From assembly GCF_900119485.1 (NCBI RefSeq), contig NZ_FPJZ01000002.1:7697-71696 (forward strand): a DNA stretch of 64,000 nucleotides, written 5' to 3'. The translations under genes and the position numbers were made by a program. This document shows positions 10,201-19,481 of this stretch, piece by piece. The stretch comes from Thermoactinomyces sp. DSM 45891 (GTDB lineage Bacteria; Bacillota; Bacilli; Thermoactinomycetales; Thermoactinomycetaceae). Position 1 is the stretch's first letter. The number at the start of each line of letters is the position of its first letter. Below the pieces are notes generated by a model. That model made no database searches, was not told the origin of the DNA, and saw only the letters and a program-made list of their open reading frames with translations.

Positions 10201-11704
10201 CTGACTGGATGCCTGTCTCTCGTATCGTTCGTGCCAGACAATTCGCTCGTTCATTCAATTCACGATAAGTAAGTTGTCTCTGACCGTACACAAGGGCTAC
10301 ATGGTCTGGCGTTTTCGCTACATACTCCTCAAATAATTGAGTAATCGTTTTATCGGTTGGAGAGTACAGTTTATATCCTGATCCCATTGTGAGAAGCTGT
10401 TGTTTCTCTTCTTCAGTTATGAGTTCAAACTCCCACAACTTCTTCTCTGGATGAGATAACACATCTTGAATGATATTTTCCAAATGAATAGCGAACTGTT
10501 TCACCGATTCTTCGCGGAATAGCCCTGTATTGTATTGAAGGTGGAATTCTAGTTCCTGCTCATGGTCAAATACCTCTACAAATAGATCGAACTTAGCTGT
10601 TTTATTTTCTAGTTCATACGGAGTGAAACTGAGACCGGCAAATTCGATAACCGATTTATCCGTGTTTTGTACAGCTAGCATCGTATCGAATAATGGATGT
10701 CTGCTCCGGTCACGAGTAATTCCTAATCGCTCGATTAATTCTTCAAATTGAAAATCTTGATTGTCATATGCTTTTAGCGCATTGGTCTTTACTTCTTGCA
10801 AGAAAGCGCGGAATGTTTTATCATTTTTCGGTTCGTTACGCATCGCAAGTGTATTCACAAACATGCCCACGATGCGCTCAAACTCCACATGTTTTCGTCC
10901 TGCAATCGGTGTACCTACCACAATCGATTCTTGACCGCTATATTTCGCTAGTAACAAGTTGTATGCCGCTAGCAAAAACATATAGAGCGTCACACCTTCT
11001 CGGCGCGCGAAATCTTGAATCTGTGCAGTCAAAGCGACATCAAGGGTAAACGAATGCCGATCACCGGTAAACGTTTGCACAGGTGGACGTGGGTAATCGA
11101 GTGGAAGCTGAAGCACAGGCACCTCTTCTGCAAAGGTAGATATCCAGTACTCCTCTTGTGCTTTCATCTCTTCAGATTGAAAGAAATCATTTTGCCAGAT
11201 AGCAAAATCAACATACTGAACATCTAGTTCCGGTAGATCCATTCCATTGTAAAAAGCAAGAATTTCCTCCAACATGGTCCGAATAGATGTCCCATCGGCA
11301 ATAATATGATGAATATCCATCAGCAAAACATGCTTCTTCGGCGAAAGATCAGCCAGTTCTATACGAAGCAGGGGGGCTTTCTGTAGATCAAAAGGCCTAA
11401 TAAAGGAGTGCACCAGCTTTTCGACATCCTTGTCTTCTACTATTCCTCGGTCCGTGACTCTCATATCGATCGACTCATAAACTTGCTGTAATACTTCGCC
11501 CTTTTCTTCCACAAAGCTCGTTCGTAAAGCTTCATGCCTCTGAATCAGCTTGTTTACTGCTTCGTTAAAACGGACTTTATCAAACACCCCCTCCACGATC
11601 ATCACGAGAGGAAGATTATAGGCGGTACTCATCGTTTGCAATTGATGAATTAGATAGAGTCGCTTCTGTGCAGATGAAGACTCATATCGTTCTATGTTCG
11701 TCAT
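7235..11704 (-). CDS. NRPS C-A-T-C
   Basis: This NRPS of about 1489 residues has: condensation domain (HHIIADG near residue 131), adenylation domain (YTSGSTGNPKG near 605), thiolation domain (LGGHSLKA near 990) and a second condensation domain (HHIISDG near 1171) that ends the protein. Both C domains have intact HHxxxDG motifs. The A-domain pocket residues read D-V-A-N-F-A-L-V-Y, which I cannot assign to a substrate. The terminal C domain has no A-T partner on this chain. It could serve the truncated-C protein encoded at 19482-22856 or release the chain onto a free amine. I prefer the ATG at 11704 (AAAGAGG eight bases upstream) to the TTG at 11728. It lies 69 bp downstream of the next NRPS gene, in the same operon. 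Confidence 0.93.
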   Translation of the reverse strand: MTNIERYESSSAQKRLYLIHQLQTMSTAYNLPLVMIVEGVFDKVRFNEAVNKLIQRHEALRTSFVEEKGEVLQQVYESIDMRVTDRGIVEDKDVEKLVHSFIRPFDLQKAPLLRIELADLSPKKHVLLMDIHHIIADGTSIRTMLEEILAFYNGMDLPELDVQYVDFAIWQNDFFQSEEMKAQEEYWISTFAEEVPVLQLPLDYPRPPVQTFTGDRHSFTLDVALTAQIQDFARREGVTLYMFLLAAYNLLLAKYSGQESIVVGTPIAGRKHVEFERIVGMFVNTLAMRNEPKNDKTFRAFLQEVKTNALKAYDNQDFQFEELIERLGITRDRSRHPLFDTMLAVQNTDKSVIEFAGLSFTPYELENKTAKFDLFVEVFDHEQELEFHLQYNTGLFREESVKQFAIHLENIIQDVLSHPEKKLWEFELITEEEKQQLLTMGSGYKLYSPTDKTITQLFEEYVAKTPDHVALVYGQRQLTYRELNERANCLARTIRETGIQSDSFVGIMADRSVDMLVAIYAVLKAGAAYVPLDPDLPTERIAYILDDSKTQVLLTQEKYRGKLDYAGETLYLEDESLYQSDGSNLETINTSQSIANVIYTSGSTGNPKGVMIEHHSIVNLLCALQDQYPFGETDAYLLKTTFSFDVSVAELFGWFFGGRLVILEQGLEKDPFRMLRAIDQYQVTYLNLVPSMLSILLDTITEDKLVMLNKLKYLFVAGEAITQPVIHKFYQLTRTVQLINLYGPTEMTVYATGYPLSKDEDHIHVPIGKPLANMEAYIVNSHSQLQPVGVIGELCLAGRGIARGYLNKPDLTEKAFIDHPHRPGTKMYRTGDIARWLPCGNIQFFGRSDHQVKIRGYRIELGEIETKLLEHPAIQKAVVVAHKNERGDFSLCSYLVSDGKWTFTELRKHLAKSLPDYMIPSYCMELEELPLTPNGKVDKRALPDPTIENQLHKKYIAPTNKEETVIAEIFQEILGVERVGLDDHFFELGGHSLKATMLILHVHKKLEVELPMRVVFNHPTVKEIAEYIRGAETHDYASIQPIEKQPHYSVSSAQKRMYVMSEMAPESTAFNINSTMVIQGDLDYGWFENIFNQLVQRHESLRTSFELVDGEPVQIVQDEVVFELEVMEAKWEDANQWIKRFIRPFDLKKGPLIRVGLIQVEPTVHLFTIDMHHIISDGTSIGILIKEFIRLCRRESLSPLRIQYKDFSSWQNEVLQSDMTKKQETYWLEQFKGDIPILQLPTDYPRSESVDHRGNSALFQVSKEQADLLYQFSRENETTLFILLLAAYNILLYKYTAQEDIIVGTPIAGRQHIDLENVVGMFVNTLPIRNQPAGKKTIREFIKDVKNQVFAAYENQGYPLEELVFKLGIDRAANRNPLFDTMLVVQNMEIPEIEVDHLQFQPYEEESHTSQGALTWAAIEGDEGLFIVAEYQVSLFKQETIEIMGQDYLTVLQKMMMNLDETIMELSIREKQETDASDALSALDEEFAF

Positions 11705-11773
11705 TACCTCTACCTCTTTTCTATACAAGATGCCGGGTGGAGTATGTCCCCACCCAACACTCTAAATAGGAAA

Positions 11774-14700
11774 CTATTTTTTGGTTCTTGTGCGTCGTTC
11801 TACTTTTTTGAATGAGGTTCCACTCGTCGGCTGCAAATCTCGTTTGGACTCTACTAACTGAGCCAAACTACGAATCGTAACCGCTTGGAACAATTCTCGA
11901 AGGTTAAATTGAATCCCAAATGATTTCGTCAACCTAGTAACCGTTTGGGTCGCCTTCAATGAGTGGCCACCCAAATCAAAGAAGTTATCCGTTACACTGA
12001 TTTCATCCAGTTGCAAAATTTCTTTCCAGATAGCGAGAATCTCTTCTTCGGTTTTGCTTTGTGGTAGGACGAACTCTCTTTGGTTCTGAAGAAGTAAAGT
12101 TGGTTCTGGCAACGATTTCTTATCAATTTTCCCACTATTCATGAGCGGCATATGGCTGAGAAACATGTATTGTTGCGGAACCATATACTCAGGTATAAAT
12201 TGCTTTAGGAAGCTTTGGATCTTCTCTGGATCGTTATACTCCCATGTATACGATGTGTCCGACGTGACCGGATGTTCCATCCAAACACTTGGATCCCAGT
12301 ATTCTACGACACCTTGTTCCAAGTCGACCTGCACCGGCTGCAGTGCATCAGGTATAGAGTAAGCGCCACTTTGTGTAAAGTGAGTCCCCGTCCATTGTTG
12401 CCAGTCGGTAACGCTTGCTTTTACATATTGAGAGTGAGTCGCCATCTTGAGGATTTTTCCGCCCACACGCTCATGTGTACGTAACCAGTTATCAACTGGT
12501 AGGCCGTCTTCTCGGCGCAGTTCGCTGTATTCTGTAAAGCTGAGATCTGGATACGCATGTTTCCCTGTTGGTCGCACAGGAACGATCAATCGCTCCAGCC
12601 CATGCCCAAGCGCTAATTGTTTAAACGCTTTTACCAACATAGCAGCGAGCCCTTTTCCTTGGCACGACTCGTCTACTACTCCAGCAAGAACGAGTAATGT
12701 ATTTGGCTCCACACCCTTATCCGCATCCGTAAAGCCCTTTACTAAGCCAGCATCCCAACCTTGCGGCAAGTCATCGTGTGTACCATCCCAGTAAATCGGA
12801 ACCGTATTTCCGCCTGCTAACACACGTCCTGATTGGTCTATCAACGCAAATTGATACTGCGAAAATTGATGAAACAGTTTCGGCCAATATTCACGCTGCA
12901 CTTCTTCTCCCGCAAAATAAGCCGGCCATGCTGATAAATGAAGCTCATCCATACGAGTCTTTAGACTTGGGATCTGGGAGAGAGTATATAGTTTCAACTT
13001 CTCTTCTCCTACTTGAAGCGAAGTCCCCTCTTGATCTAGCTCCACGTAGGCAACCAGCCCATCCATCCGCTCGTCTTTCATATGAATCACAGCACAGTTG
13101 CGAATCGAATCATGCGAAGATAGCCAATTTTCCACTTCTTCTAGCTCGACTCGGTTACCGCGTACCTTCACTTGGTTGTCGATCCGCCCCATATAGACGA
13201 TGTTTCCATCCTCGAGATATTTAGCAACGTCCCCTGTCTTATATAAACGTGACTGAGGATTGGTAGAAAACGGATCTGGTACAAAGCTTCGATTCGTCGC
13301 ATCTACATCATGCAAATATCCACGTGCCAACCCAACGGAAGCAATATAGATTTCACCCGGCATCCCTACTGGCACAAGATTCATTTGTTCGTCCAACAAG
13401 TACACTTTGGCATTGCCGATTGGCTTCCCGATCGGAACCACATTGCCTTCAAATGGCTCATTACAGTCAAAGGTAATCGCATCAACCGTCACCTCTGTTG
13501 GGCCGTAGTGATTGCTTAGATGACAGGTAAACTGGCTTCTAAACTTATCTCTCAACTCTCGTGTCAGTACCGCACCACCACAAATCACATAACGGAGCGA
13601 TGGGGTTTGCGGAAACTCGTTATTCTTTCTCGCATTTATAAATGCTTCCAGCAATACCGGTACAAATTGGAGAATCGTGATCTGATGCTTCGCCACCAAC
13701 TGACCTATAGCAACTGGATTCTTCAACTCATCATAGTTTGGAACAACTACCTTCGCTCCAAACATCAACGGCCAAAACGTTTCCAGCAGAGATGCATCAA
13801 AGGTATACGGGGTCATAAATAGCGTTGCATCCGCATCCGTAAGTGAATACTTCCGACCACTCCATTCAAATAAGCTGATAACACCCCGATGCTCTACTTC
13901 AATCCCCTTAGGAGTCCCCGTTGTACCCGAAGTAAATAAGACATAGGCCAACTGATTAGAAGAGAGAGAGAGATCTAGGTTTTGCTTAGACTTCGTATTG
14001 ATTCGAGACCGATCTATATCCATTTGTATGATCTGTCCATTAAACTCTACATCGTCGTTTACAAATTCACTCGCCGTAATCAGAACCTCAATGTCTGCTC
14101 GTTCGATAATCGTCTTTTGACGGTTTGTAGGTAGTTCTGGACTTACTGGTACAAATGCAGCACCTGCTTTTAGTACAGCTATGAGTGCTATAAGCATATC
14201 CGCTGACGGCTCTAACGTAATGCCCACTTTGTGCTCCGACTCCACGCCTAGCTCGTGCAGAATATGTGCTAGTTGATTGGCTCGCTCATTTAACTCACGG
14301 TAGCTGAGAGCCAGATTGTTGTGCTGAACCGCTATATGATCCGGAGTCTTCTCTGCTTGTTGCTCAAACTTTTCGTGGATACAGATATGCCCATTAAAGT
14401 TGCTATCCGTTTGATTCCACTCTTCCACCATCATTTGTTTCTCTTCGTCTGCTACTAACGAATAGGCATGAAGGGCTTTTTCGGGTGTGCGTACGACTTG
14501 TTCCGTCAACAGGATAAATTGCTGTGCAATCCTCTCTGCTGTTGATTTCTTAAACAAATCGGAGTTGTAGTTCAGGTTGATTTCAATACCGCTTTCCAGT
14601 TCGTCAAAAGCAAAGGTCAAATCAAAACGAGAGCTACTCTCAATAAAGTCATATAGTTTAAAGTTGCAAGTGAGCCCTTCAAACTGGAGACTTTTTACTA

Positions 14701-17700
14701 GATTCTGCTTGTTATTTTGTAAGCCATACATGATCGTAAAGAGCTTCGATCGCGATAGATCTACATCTGCTTCGATCTGCTCTACCACGAAATTACTTGG
14801 ATAGATGTGGTTATCGTATGCTTCGATCGCCGTTTGTCTGCTTTGAGCAACTAGCTGTTCAAACGTCATCTCTTTTTCAATCAGACAACGCAGTGGAATC
14901 GCTGTGGCAAACAGTCCCAGCATATTTTCTAACTTCATATCATCACGATTTTGAATCGGTGAGCCGAGGACAAAGTCCTGTTGACCGCTCAAACGGTGTA
15001 CATACAGGTTTAAAACAGCTAATAAAAACATGTACAGGGTGATGTTGTTTTTCTGGCAAAAATCCATAACCTGCCTTTGTAGTTCCGGATCGAACCTTCC
15101 TAAAATCGTTCCACCATTAAACGTAACCATCGGCGGTCTCGGATAGTCTGTCGGTAGATCAAGCCCTTTCGGAGCATTAGCAAATTTCGTCAACCAATAT
15201 TGGCGCTGCTCTTCTAGGTATCCTTCTTCAATCGAACGATTCATCCACTGGGCATAATCAACATAGTCAATCACAAGTGCCGGCAACTGAGGCTCACGAT
15301 TCGTCACAAATGCGTTGTATAGTTCATTCAATTCTCTCATCAAGTTCATCGAAGAGGTTTCGTCCCAAATAATATGGTGACTTACAAACATAAAGAGAAA
15401 CTGTTTCCCTGGAAACTCTACTAACTTGGTATAAAATAATGGGCCTGTCTCGAAGTGAAATAGCTGGTTCGCATGTGCGTAGGCTAGTTCCTTCGTCACC
15501 TCATGAACCCTATCTTCCGCTACGTGTGTGTAATCCTCGTATATGTTTGAAAGTCTCATCTCCAATCGTGGAGCCACTATCTGGTATGGAGTTCCATTTT
15601 CATTACGGAAGGAAACTCGTAACACCGCATGACGATCTACAATCGTTTGCCATGCTCGCTCAAATGCCTCGAGATTCATTTCTCCGTGGAACATCACATC
15701 AAAGCTGACATTATAAAACGGGTTATCTGGCTCAAGATGGTGCAAGTACCACTCTGGTAGCTGTACTGGAGCTAATAAGTACGCCTCTTGTTTTGGCATC
15801 GGTTGTAGCGGGTTGTCGTTTATTTTCTTCGTATCGTCCGCGTCAGAGCGCTCTAATTTGACAATCTCTGTATCAATGACACCCGATAGCTCACTCAACA
15901 CTGGCGTAATAAATACTTGTTGTAGCGCCATCTTGATTTGAAAACGATCACGGATTCGGTTAATCACTTTTACCGCACTAATCGAGTGCCCACCGATATG
16001 GAAAAAATTATCGTCCGCATGAACTTGCTCCAGTCCGAGTATTTCTTGCCAGATAGAAGCAATCTCGATTTCCGTTTGAGTCGTCGGCAGTGCTACACCT
16101 CTTTGTGTACCTTCTTCCAACTTCCATTTCTTTAATGCATTGCGATCTATTTTTTCGCTTGTGAGAAGTGGCATACGTTCGATGCGGATGATATGAGTTG
16201 GAACCGTATAGTATGGCAAAATATCACGCAGGTAGCTTTGCAATGTATTCGCTTCTAATAACTCTTTACTTGTGTAAAACGCAACTAACGTATTATCACC
16301 ATCAGCAGCCTTCTTCACGATCACCGCTACTTCGTCTACTTGTGGATGGTTGCCAATGGCACTTTCAATCTCACCTAGCTCGATTCGGAAACCACGAACC
16401 TTTACTTGGAAATCGATGCGGCTAAAGAATTCTATCGATCCGTCAGGCATCCAACGCCCTAAATCACCTGTCCGATATACACGAGAATGGGACGGATCGA
16501 CTGAAAATGGATTAGATATAAATTTCTCTTGAGTAAGTTCTGTATTTTTCCAATAACCATCTCCCACACCGATCCCACTAACCCAAATCTCCCCTTTTAC
16601 TCCTACTGGAGCGAGGTGATTGTATTGATCCACGACGTACAAGTTCAAATTAGCAAGCGGCTGCCCAACTGGGACCCGTTGCTCTGACTCAATTCGTCCG
16701 GACATAACATGTTGGGTTACGTCATCCGAACATTCCGTAGGACCATACGCATTCATCAACTTGATATGTGGGTATAGTTCAAACCAACTGTTTACTAGCT
16801 TCACAGGTAACTCTTCCCCCGTAGCAATCATCCAGCGTAACCGTGGTAACTCTCGATCTAATTTCTCTAGTCCGCGAACCGTATCGAGGAAGGCAAATAG
16901 TAGTGTTGGAACCGTTTCCAGCACGGTCACCTGTTCTTTATGCAAGTGCTCTAGTAGTAAAGCTTGATCCCGAGCTACTTCAAAAGAAACGATGGACGTC
17001 TTCGCTCCGACTAAGAGAGCAACAAGCGCTTGCCACACAGAAATGTCAAAGCTGACAGATGCATTTTGCACCACGACATCCTCTGCTCCGATACCAAGGC
17101 TTTCAAGCTTCGCAAACAGATGGTTAATCATGCCGTCATGGCGCACTAAAGCACCTTTTGGATTCCCTGTAGAGCCTGATGTATAAATCATGTAAGCAAG
17201 GTCTGTCGATGCATTCAACATCTTCAGATTCTCAGCACTATACTCATTCAAATCTTGCTCATCCAACGAAACCATCGTCTGGATCATCTCACCCGCATGA
17301 GCTTTTAAACGCTCCACAAATGCAGATTGCGTCACCACTACCTTTGATTCGCTGTTTTTAATAATGTAGGCAATCCGTTCATCTGGAAGATTTGGATCCA
17401 CAGGCACATACGCAGCACCACTTTTGAAAATAGCAAGGATCGTCGTTAACCACTCCAGATTTCGTTCACTTACGACGGAAACGAATTGGTTTACACCTAC
17501 TCCTTTCGAACGTAACAGATGTGCTAAGCGGTTAGCCCGTTCATTTAACTCCTTGTAGGAAAGCTCTTCTCCTTCGAAACTGGCAGCGATCGCTTCAGGC
17601 GTCCGTGCAACTTGTTCCTCAAAAAGTTGTTGCATTGGAACTTGGACAGGATACGAACTCTTCAAGTCATTAAATTGTTCTAAAACTTGTCTTTTTTCTT

Positions 17701-19081
17701 CATCACATAACATGTCCATTTCACATACTTTTTTTCCCGGGTTCTCTACCACATGGCGAACGAGTTGAACAAAATGACGACTTAAACGCTCTATCGTTTC
17801 TCGATTAAATAAAGCGGTGCAGTATTGGATATAACCATCAATTTTTCCTTCTGATTGGAATAACTCAAAAGCAAAATCAAATCCTGAATAACGAATATGG
17901 TCTAATGATTTTTCGAATGAGAGAGTAAGATCCGAACTTACTTCTACTTCTGCATGTTTATCCGTGCGAAGAGTATGGACTTCAAACATGACATCGAAAA
18001 TGGGGTTACGGCTTAGATTGCGCTCCACTCCCAATTCTTCTACAATCCGGTCAAATGGATATTCTTGATTTGCGTAGATTTCCAGGACTGATTGTTTCAC
18101 TCGTTTTACGAAGTCTTGAAATGATTCTTCTCCCTTCACCTCATTCCGCACAGGCAAAGCGTTAATAAAGCAACCGATTAAGTTAGACACCTCCGGATGA
18201 ACACGCCCCGAAAGGGAAGTTCCCACGATAATATCTGTATTTCGTGTGTACTTACTAAGAAGCACGTTAAAGGAAGCTAGCAAAAACATATAGAGACTCA
18301 CGTCTAACTTCTCACACACCACCTTTAGCTTCTGCATCAATTCCCCGTCAATCTTGAGCGCAACAGTGTCTCCGTCGAACTTTTGCATAGACGGTCTCGA
18401 ATAATCGAGTGGGAAGTTGAGATCAGGAAGCTCACCAGCTAGGCGATCGAGCCAGAACTTTCGTTGCTCATCCAGTTCTCCCCCATCTAGCATTTCATTG
18501 TGCCAGTGTGCAAAGTCACTATATTGAATCGCTAGTGGTTCGAGTGGGCTTGGTAATTGGTTTGCGCTCGCGTGATAGAGCGTTGCTAATTCGGACATCA
18601 GGATATCAATTGCCCAACCATCTGCAATAATATGGTGAGCCACAATGAGGCACATATGCTCTGATTCAGATAATTTATATAAGGTAGCACGTAGCAGCGG
18701 TGCTTCATTTAAATCGAACGGTTTATTTAGTTCGGTCACTACTAGTCGCTGTAAGAAGTCTTTTTGAGCACTTACCGTCTCCGTTGTGAGATCCACCATC
18801 AATACGTTAAATTCAATGTTGGAATAAATTACTTGTAATGGTTTACCATCTTCTTCGCGGAAGCAGGTTCGTAGTGTATCATGACGGTTGACTAATTCAC
18901 TGAGTACTTGTCCGAAATGAACAATATCTAGATTCCCTTTTAATGTGAATGCAGTAGATACGTGGGCCATAGCATTTACTTTTGCTTCTTGTACAAATTC
19001 GAGCTGTTCAGTGAACCAGAAACGTTTCTGAGTATGCGACAATTCATATTTACTGATTTCTTGATGGGTGCTGATTGCCAT
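11774..19081 (-). CDS. NRPS C-A-T-C-A(GNAT)-T with interrupted A domain
   Basis: This two-module NRPS has 2435 residues. Module 1: C (HHIIADG near 150), A (YTSGSTGNPKG near 633), T (IGGHSISA near 1032). Its pocket D-I-W-E-I-T-A-D-D has three acidic residues beyond Asp235 and suits a diamino acid, perhaps the 2,3-diaminopropionate supplied by the SbnI/A/B homologues. Module 2: C with a variant HHIIWDE motif (near 1237), A (FTSGTTGTPKG near 1720, pocket D-A-L-Q-I-G-H-V-D), then T (LGGHSLKA near 2370). Between the A8 region (VKVRGNRVELEEVENW, near 1970) and A10 (MNSGKIDKKSL, near 2315) sits an insert of about 250 residues. It carries the GNAT core (LVLAGVVDESCQGKGLAAML and LERLIVPVRPTGKHAYP) and resembles free-standing GNAT proteins. 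The gene is preceded by a 400-bp structured spacer. Confidence 0.92.
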   Translation of the reverse strand: MAISTHQEISKYELSHTQKRFWFTEQLEFVQEAKVNAMAHVSTAFTLKGNLDIVHFGQVLSELVNRHDTLRTCFREEDGKPLQVIYSNIEFNVLMVDLTTETVSAQKDFLQRLVVTELNKPFDLNEAPLLRATLYKLSESEHMCLIVAHHIIADGWAIDILMSELATLYHASANQLPSPLEPLAIQYSDFAHWHNEMLDGGELDEQRKFWLDRLAGELPDLNFPLDYSRPSMQKFDGDTVALKIDGELMQKLKVVCEKLDVSLYMFLLASFNVLLSKYTRNTDIIVGTSLSGRVHPEVSNLIGCFINALPVRNEVKGEESFQDFVKRVKQSVLEIYANQEYPFDRIVEELGVERNLSRNPIFDVMFEVHTLRTDKHAEVEVSSDLTLSFEKSLDHIRYSGFDFAFELFQSEGKIDGYIQYCTALFNRETIERLSRHFVQLVRHVVENPGKKVCEMDMLCDEEKRQVLEQFNDLKSSYPVQVPMQQLFEEQVARTPEAIAASFEGEELSYKELNERANRLAHLLRSKGVGVNQFVSVVSERNLEWLTTILAIFKSGAAYVPVDPNLPDERIAYIIKNSESKVVVTQSAFVERLKAHAGEMIQTMVSLDEQDLNEYSAENLKMLNASTDLAYMIYTSGSTGNPKGALVRHDGMINHLFAKLESLGIGAEDVVVQNASVSFDISVWQALVALLVGAKTSIVSFEVARDQALLLEHLHKEQVTVLETVPTLLFAFLDTVRGLEKLDRELPRLRWMIATGEELPVKLVNSWFELYPHIKLMNAYGPTECSDDVTQHVMSGRIESEQRVPVGQPLANLNLYVVDQYNHLAPVGVKGEIWVSGIGVGDGYWKNTELTQEKFISNPFSVDPSHSRVYRTGDLGRWMPDGSIEFFSRIDFQVKVRGFRIELGEIESAIGNHPQVDEVAVIVKKAADGDNTLVAFYTSKELLEANTLQSYLRDILPYYTVPTHIIRIERMPLLTSEKIDRNALKKWKLEEGTQRGVALPTTQTEIEIASIWQEILGLEQVHADDNFFHIGGHSISAVKVINRIRDRFQIKMALQQVFITPVLSELSGVIDTEIVKLERSDADDTKKINDNPLQPMPKQEAYLLAPVQLPEWYLHHLEPDNPFYNVSFDVMFHGEMNLEAFERAWQTIVDRHAVLRVSFRNENGTPYQIVAPRLEMRLSNIYEDYTHVAEDRVHEVTKELAYAHANQLFHFETGPLFYTKLVEFPGKQFLFMFVSHHIIWDETSSMNLMRELNELYNAFVTNREPQLPALVIDYVDYAQWMNRSIEEGYLEEQRQYWLTKFANAPKGLDLPTDYPRPPMVTFNGGTILGRFDPELQRQVMDFCQKNNITLYMFLLAVLNLYVHRLSGQQDFVLGSPIQNRDDMKLENMLGLFATAIPLRCLIEKEMTFEQLVAQSRQTAIEAYDNHIYPSNFVVEQIEADVDLSRSKLFTIMYGLQNNKQNLVKSLQFEGLTCNFKLYDFIESSSRFDLTFAFDELESGIEINLNYNSDLFKKSTAERIAQQFILLTEQVVRTPEKALHAYSLVADEEKQMMVEEWNQTDSNFNGHICIHEKFEQQAEKTPDHIAVQHNNLALSYRELNERANQLAHILHELGVESEHKVGITLEPSADMLIALIAVLKAGAAFVPVSPELPTNRQKTIIERADIEVLITASEFVNDDVEFNGQIIQMDIDRSRINTKSKQNLDLSLSSNQLAYVLFTSGTTGTPKGIEVEHRGVISLFEWSGRKYSLTDADATLFMTPYTFDASLLETFWPLMFGAKVVVPNYDELKNPVAIGQLVAKHQITILQFVPVLLEAFINARKNNEFPQTPSLRYVICGGAVLTRELRDKFRSQFTCHLSNHYGPTEVTVDAITFDCNEPFEGNVVPIGKPIGNAKVYLLDEQMNLVPVGMPGEIYIASVGLARGYLHDVDATNRSFVPDPFSTNPQSRLYKTGDVAKYLEDGNIVYMGRIDNQVKVRGNRVELEEVENWLSSHDSIRNCAVIHMKDERMDGLVAYVELDQEGTSLQVGEEKLKLYTLSQIPSLKTRMDELHLSAWPAYFAGEEVQREYWPKLFHQFSQYQFALIDQSGRVLAGGNTVPIYWDGTHDDLPQGWDAGLVKGFTDADKGVEPNTLLVLAGVVDESCQGKGLAAMLVKAFKQLALGHGLERLIVPVRPTGKHAYPDLSFTEYSELRREDGLPVDNWLRTHERVGGKILKMATHSQYVKASVTDWQQWTGTHFTQSGAYSIPDALQPVQVDLEQGVVEYWDPSVWMEHPVTSDTSYTWEYNDPEKIQSFLKQFIPEYMVPQQYMFLSHMPLMNSGKIDKKSLPEPTLLLQNQREFVLPQSKTEEEILAIWKEILQLDEISVTDNFFDLGGHSLKATQTVTRLTKSFGIQFNLRELFQAVTIRSLAQLVESKRDLQPTSGTSFKKVERRTRTKK

Positions 19082-19481
19082 GGTTTTCTTCCCTTCTGTT
19101 TATTTCCTTGTCTATTCAAGGCAGATTGTGAGCGATTGGATCAAAGCGATCCCGGGCAATGTATCTGTCCACTGCTCAAATACATTGCCCCTCATAGACT
19201 TTCTTCACTTCAATCTCAGTTTCACTATAGATCGCTATAATGGGAGAGGAGGGTCTGTTCGATTACAGCGATGCTTAGCGATCCTTCTTAGCGTAGGGGG
19301 CCGTAGTGTAGGGCGCTTTTGGTGCAACTTGTCTGAGCGTTCTTTGCGAGTTTTGCACCTGCCCTAGCGAAGGAACACGAAGCGGACAGTTTCTAATCCC
19401 TGCTGGATCGGTATCTGAGCGTGATCGAACAGACTCTCCGGGCCCTCGATCACGCAATATCGTTAAACCAACAACTCCATC
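19082..19481 (-). ncRNA. Structured GC-rich spacer, candidate RNA or foldback element
   Basis: No convincing gene is present in this 400-bp gap inside an otherwise tightly packed operon. Base pairing is extensive. GGGCAATGTAT (19154-19164) pairs with 19180-19190. TAGGGC plus GGTGCAA (19309-19327) pairs with TTGCACC plus GCCCTA (19353-19366). GCGTGATCGA (19419-19428) pairs with 19446-19455. A helix of about 19 bp (two G.U pairs) joins 19248-19266 with 19421-19439. The last two pairings use the same bases and exclude each other. I count 53% GC for 19261-19440, above the flanking NRPS genes. It could be a leader or attenuator RNA for the NRPS gene that follows, or a MITE-like foldback insertion of about 192 bp. 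I recognise no known riboswitch motif. Confidence 0.4.

Noticed and set aside
19275..19457. 60-codon minus-strand ORF in the structured spacer
   Set aside because: Arg/Pro/Thr-rich translation without RBS; it overlaps paired RNA or inverted-repeat segments.
19082..19481. T-box, TPP or other known riboswitch; RNase P RNA; tmRNA
   Set aside because: None of the conserved sequences I know for these (such as AGGGTGG-ACCGCG of T-boxes) is present.
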